This document shows positions 59,880-64,000 of a stretch of 64,000 nucleotides of DNA, piece by piece. How positions within the stretch are numbered: the first letter of the stretch is position 1; the number at the start of each line of letters is the position of its first letter. The stretch comes from Glycine soja (Eukaryota; Streptophyta; Magnoliopsida; Fabales; Fabaceae). A model generated the notes under the pieces. It worked only from the letters and a program-made list of their open reading frames with translations, made no database searches and was not told the DNA's origin. The stretch is from contig NC_041016.1 of assembly GCF_004193775.1 (NCBI RefSeq), positions 42,209,522 to 42,273,521 on the forward strand, read 5' to 3'. Position numbers and translations under genes: made by a program.

Positions 59880-60923
59880 AACTCCCAGTTCAAGACATGG
59901 TAAACACCATCGTTCACCGCGTAGTTTGTTACAACGACGTTGAAGAGTTTTAGAGCATGCCCAAGTTGAAGAAGGTAGATATTTTGGAGAATTGCGGCTT
60001 CGAGTTTCCTCTCACGGCGGTGTGTAATTTGGAGTATCTGTGATTCCATATATCCACATGTATGAAAGCAAAAGGAAGAAAAAAAGACTTATTTTAATTG
60101 TTTCTCCAAGAAATTATTGTGTGACTATTATTTTTCAACAATTTAATAAAATGTGATTGTTGCATGCCAGGTGAAAATTGACCAAGATCATAGACACGCT
60201 TTCTTCGATCAAAAGTGTTTTCTTGTGTTTCACAATTTGATTCATTTGGAGCTCAACTTTGGAAGCTAAATTAAGCGGGGTTTCGTGTTTGGAATGTTCA
60301 AGCGTTGTTCCAAACTTCAAACTTTGCGGCTTCGAGTTTCCTCTCACGGCGGTGTGTAATTTGGAGTATCTGTGATTCCATATATCCACATGTATGAAAG
60401 CAAAAGGAAGAAAAAAAGACTTATTTTAATTGTTTCTCCAAGAAATTATTGTGTGACTATTATTTTTCAACAATTTAATAAAATGTGATTGTTGCATGCC
60501 AGGTGAAAATTGACCAAGATCATAGACACGCTTTCTTCTATCAAAAGTGTTTTCTTGTGTTTCACAATTTGATTCATTTGGAGCTCAACTTTGGAAGCTA
60601 AATTAAGCGGGGTTTCGTGTTTGGAATGTTCAAGCGTTGTTCCAAACTTCAAACTTTTCTGCTTCATCATATGCATGAACTTTCCTCTTCCGAGATTTGG
60701 TATTGTCCATGGTCTGTTCATTTCTTCACAGCTTAGAAACTGTACTATTATGAACTATAAAGGCATGGAGTATGAGCGGCTATTTGCGAAATACATGATA
60801 CAGAATTCAAGATCTTTATAGACCATGGCAATAAACAATTTTCTTGACACTACATCTTTCTCAATGGAGGAAGTGCTAAAAGAATTGCAAAAATTGGCCA
60901 CGTGCCGAGGAGTTGCGAATTAA
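59880..60923 (+). pseudogene. F-box/FBD/LRR-type gene fragment with internal tandem duplication
   Basis: Pieces in order: a leucine-rich segment with MPKLKKVDILENCGFEFP and AVCNLEYL (about 59955-60042), an intron-like gap ending in CAG, a second segment with VFHNLIHLELNFGS and FGMFKRCSKLQTL (from 60171), the duplicated copy of both, then an FBD-like C-terminus (about 60715-60923) with SSQLRNCTIMNYKGMEYE, FAKYMIQNSRSL and EEVLKELQKLATC. These match the usual C-terminal half of plant F-box/FBD/LRR proteins, which recruit substrates to SCF ubiquitin ligases. Stops at 59951, 60267, 60599 and 60819, and frame differences between pieces, make it a pseudogene. The F-box itself is not recognised; 59771-59950 may be its degraded upstream part. 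Confidence 0.65.
59994..60657 (+). repeat. Tandem duplication, two 332-bp copies, one difference
   Basis: Copy 1 is 59994-60325 and copy 2 is 60326-60657. I compared them base by base and saw only one substitution, G at 60207 against T at 60539. Each copy holds the end of one leucine-rich exon, the intron-like gap, and the next exon. The in-frame TAA at 60267-60269 is present in copy 2 at 60599-60601, so it is older than the duplication. Confidence 0.95.
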
Positions 60924-61118
60924 CTTTTTTTAGTTGAAGAAGATATAATCAAGGTTACATAATCCAAGGAGTTGGGCATTACATGAGCATGTTAATAATG
61001 AGTCAGTACCTAATATTCCCTATGCAAGTTAAGAATGTTACATAATCAAGCTTGCTTACACTTGAATGAAATACAAAATATTTGAATGTTACTTACTTGG
61101 CTTCACCTTGACAGATTA

Positions 61119-61350
61119 CACTATTAGAAAATAGGTTTTTAACATCAATTTTTTAGACTTTTAACATTAGTTGTAAAAATCAATGTTGAAATTCACTACA
61201 CAACATCGTTTCTTCTCAAAATTGATGTTGTACGATAAGAAAATGAAAAAAAAATGCAAAAATAACATTGATTTTGACAAAACGGTGTTGTTTTTGCATT
61301 TTTTTTAATATTTTATCTATTTTGTTAATACTATCCAAATTGAACCTATA
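61119..61350 (+). mobile_element. One end of a CACTA (En/Spm-like) transposon
   Basis: Begins CACTATTAGAAAATAGG at 61119. Subterminal repeats follow in both orientations: TTTTAACATCAATTTTTTAG, TTTTAACATTAG, AAAATCAATGTTG, AAATTGATGTTG. This pattern (terminal CACTA, then inverted ATCAATTTT/AAATTGATG words) is typical of the family. The opposite end was not found before the window end, so the element's size is unknown. Confidence 0.55.
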
Positions 61351-62599
61351 AATTGAAAACAAAACCAATCCAGATAGTTCAGGCAGTAAATGATATTGTA
61401 CTGAAATTATTATTGAATAATTACTATCCAATAATGAAACAATAATCTCAATACATAAAATCATCTATAACTGAAGCTAAACATAACTCTACAATTGTAA
61501 AATTCCTTAAACACCTAGTGCTTCATTTTTAACTCTTAGAAAATATCTTGCTCATTGAATGCGAATTGCTTTTATTCTCTCTGGTTCCAATGCTCTCGGA
61601 TGAGTAAAATACTGCATGATATAATAAAACATAACTTAATCACGGTAAATAATAACAACTATAACAAATAAAATTAGTTTTGAAGTAAATAATTGCCATT
61701 CCCCAATTATCCTTAAAACCTCCTAGGACTATGGTTGACATCTAATGCATCACGTAATAGTCGCACTCAATACTTCCTCTTACCTATTATAGTAAATTCA
61801 ATAAGATATTCAAAAGTTATCCCAAAATTAGTGTACATAGTAATAAAATGTCATTTTTAAGAGATCAAACATTGTGTAAATGACTTATTTTAATGGGAAT
61901 CCATTTAACATTTCCCTTGGATTTACTTCATTGATTATTGTTAAATCCCTTCAAAGCAATGTTAAGAGAAAATGCATGCATATTATACAATTAAAATATT
62001 GATATCAAATACTAATGATAATGTAAATTAACGTGTTACAAATTAGAACTAATATATTAATCATTCCTTTTAAGTAGTTGTCTTACTTATTGTGCAAGAA
62101 ACAGAACCAAGCGACAACATTGTCCTAAGGACATATAACCACCAGTTTCCAATGTTCATTGCATTGGAGAACATTAAATTATTATTATAATGGATACATC
62201 ATTTAAATTGATTTGTTCAATTTTACTTACCCATTCAAATAGTCTCTTAGCTAGACATCTCTTTATGAATTCGACATCTATTTCTTAATATAATCTTTAA
62301 ATTCAAACTGTGATTACTCAGATCTTTGTATGGATTGTGGCTCAAGGAATCCATACATAGAGACATTCCCCGATCCTAGACTTAACTCATTCATATGCCT
62401 ATTATTGTTAAAATAAAGTAAAGTATGCATCAATCTAAAACAATCAATTAGGTAATAGATTGTAATTTAATGTTACTTACATAATCCACATTTGTATAAT
62501 AATGATGTTCAAAAATTGACCACCATGTGCTATTTCCCCAAAATCTTCATGCTTTATGTGCAAGGGGGCATTATCATTGTACACTCCAAACACAATTGC
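61351..62599. other. Unassigned AT-rich region
   Basis: No ORF of note. It may be the interior of the CACTA element starting at 61119, but no transposase similarity is recognised. Confidence 0.35.
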
Positions 62600-63440
62600 A
62601 TCTCATGACTATTGAACCAGTGGTCTCAATAACTTAAGAGGGGGGTGAATTAAGTTTCACAATTTTCCCACCAACAAACTTTAACCCCCCCCGCCCCCCT
62701 TTTAAATGAAAAGAAAGATTTTTCTCCTTTAGAGTGGATGATACACATTGAAGTTCCTGGATAAACTCTCAATATATTTGCAAGTGTTTGCCCAAGAGTT
62801 GTTGAGAGGGCATTTGGCAATGAAGTTCTCTTAGAATATCTATCTCTTGCTTTTTGAAGTCAGACATACATATATATAAGCCCTCCGTGTCTTCTCAAAA
62901 CGGTTTAAAGAGATGTGCCACACATATATATAGGTCCTTCGTGCCTTTTCAAAATGGATTAAAGATATGTGTCTTTTCAAAAAATTTATTTATGAAATTC
63001 TTCACTGGTAATCGATTACAGGTTGGTAATCGATTACACAGTTGTATTTTGAAGGGTTATGACTTTTCAAATTGAATTTCAAGAGTTTTGTTGCTGGTAA
63101 TTGATTACACATCAATGGTAATCGATTATAGCTTTTAAATTCAAATTTCAAAACCCTTCTAGAAGCTATTTTTTCAAAATTGTCTTATGGTAATCGATTA
63201 CGCTACCTGGTAATCGATTACCACAGCTTTGGATGTCTTGAAAATACTTTGTTTTGAGGTAAAACTTGATCTTGAACTAATCTTGAAGCAATGCTTGTTT
63301 GTTGAAGCAACCTTGTATTAATCTTGAAGCAATGTTTAACCTTTGAATGTTTATTGAAGTAATCTTGAATGCAACCTTGTTTGATTATTCTTTGACATCA
63401 TCAAAATCTTGTATTCATACATTCACAATGACTCCTGCAT
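62600..63440. repeat. LTR-like repeat with paired TGGTAATCGATTACCA dyads
   Basis: Three pairs of ATCGAT-centred dyads lie at about 63006/63024, 63095/63116 and 63188/63208, in the same arrangement as at 36733-36973. It then passes into the same CTTGAA-rich part (63250-63400, 'AATCTTGAAGCAA' words). It opens with AACTTAAGAGGGGGGTGAAT near 62630 and has a poly-C tract at about 62685-62698. It is a relative of the LTR at 36190-37373 on the opposite strand or in a variant form; edges are approximate. Confidence 0.6.
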
Positions 63441-64000
63441 AGGCTTAAAGAAAAGCTGTGAGATCATTAATGTCATTTGATAATTATGTTGATATTTTAT
63501 GACAGTAATTATAAATTAATATGATATTTTGAGCATAATGTTTATAATTTAAAGTATATAGTGAGCATAATATAACTATTTATTTTCATTAATGAGTTAA
63601 ATCATTAATTTTACATATTTGGTGATGTAATTTAAAATATAATTCAAATTTAAATTAATATCATTAATATTTTTATATAACAAAATTTAAAATTTATCAT
63701 ATACTAATAATTTATAATATATTCTTTATAGTACACAGATTGTTATACTAATTATTAAAAATATTTAAATTGCATATAAAATGATTGAGAAAAACTACTT
63801 AGAAAATGTTATATTAACATGACAATAGTAGAATTAACAAAAAAACAATATGACAACAATCACCAACGTAATCTTCGACAACTCTCTCGAAAAAAGAATA
63901 CTTTAATGCCACATGTAATACTTAATAATTTTTTGAAGCAAATGGACTTATTGCATTTCTTTCATAATAAGAAAAAGATACAATTAGAAATATGCTCATA
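63441..64000. other. AT-rich window end
   Basis: No gene or named repeat is seen. Confidence 0.4.

Noticed and set aside
61119..62600. Complete CACTA transposon
   Set aside because: Only one terminal sequence is visible. No inverted partner end and no transposase motif was found before the next repeat.

Overview
The window looks like a legume chromosome, most probably soybean (Glycine) or a close relative. The reasons are plant-type introns, AT-rich intergenic DNA, nested LTR retrotransposons, and two repeat signatures that I associate from memory with soybean: dyads of GCTAAGCGAG type and paired copies of TGGTAATCGATTACCA. No database was searched, so the species is an inference.

Three host genes look intact, and I modelled exon structures for all of them. 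They are a two-domain phytocystatin (27945-32024, +, 4 exons, 245 aa), the 60S ribosomal protein L11/uL5 (33133-35093, -, 5 exons, 181 aa, first coding exon only the ATG), and a WAT1/MtN21-type EamA transporter (53907-56755, -, 7 exons, 409 aa). The first two converge about 1.1 kb apart. A decayed F-box/FBD/LRR gene fragment with a near-perfect 332-bp tandem duplication lies at 59.88-60.92 kb, and a NAM-associated-domain fragment lies near 26 kb. I see no functional pathway linking the genes.

Most of the rest is mobile DNA. 1-6249: 3' part of an Athila-like Ty3/gypsy element (+) with an extra ORF carrying six in-frame stops, all TAG. 7364-10499: a copia element (-) with a 5-bp target duplication, deleted from integrase into its 3' LTR. 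10701-about 15340: a second Athila-like element (-), deleted between protease and the extra ORF. 16346-18483: a foldback element split by a 5'-truncated RTE-type LINE with an 18-bp target duplication. 36190-37373: an LTR with paired ATCGAT dyads, with a relative at 62.6-63.4 kb. 37374-45984: a copia element (+) invaded by a Tekay-like gypsy 3' end and by a 909-bp insertion flanked by a 9-bp repeat. 46636-52748: a third copia element (-) with both LTRs and a primer-binding site. CACTA-type ends occur at 57630-58377 and 61119. The stretches 18.5-26 kb, 26.4-27.7 kb and 61.3-62.6 kb hold little I can name.

I found no clearly undescribed biological system. The observations most worth a second look are the TAG-only decay of the gypsy ORF, the dyad arrays, the 909-bp insertion with a 9-bp duplication, the shared stop in the FBD tandem duplication, and the possible dual start of the cystatin.
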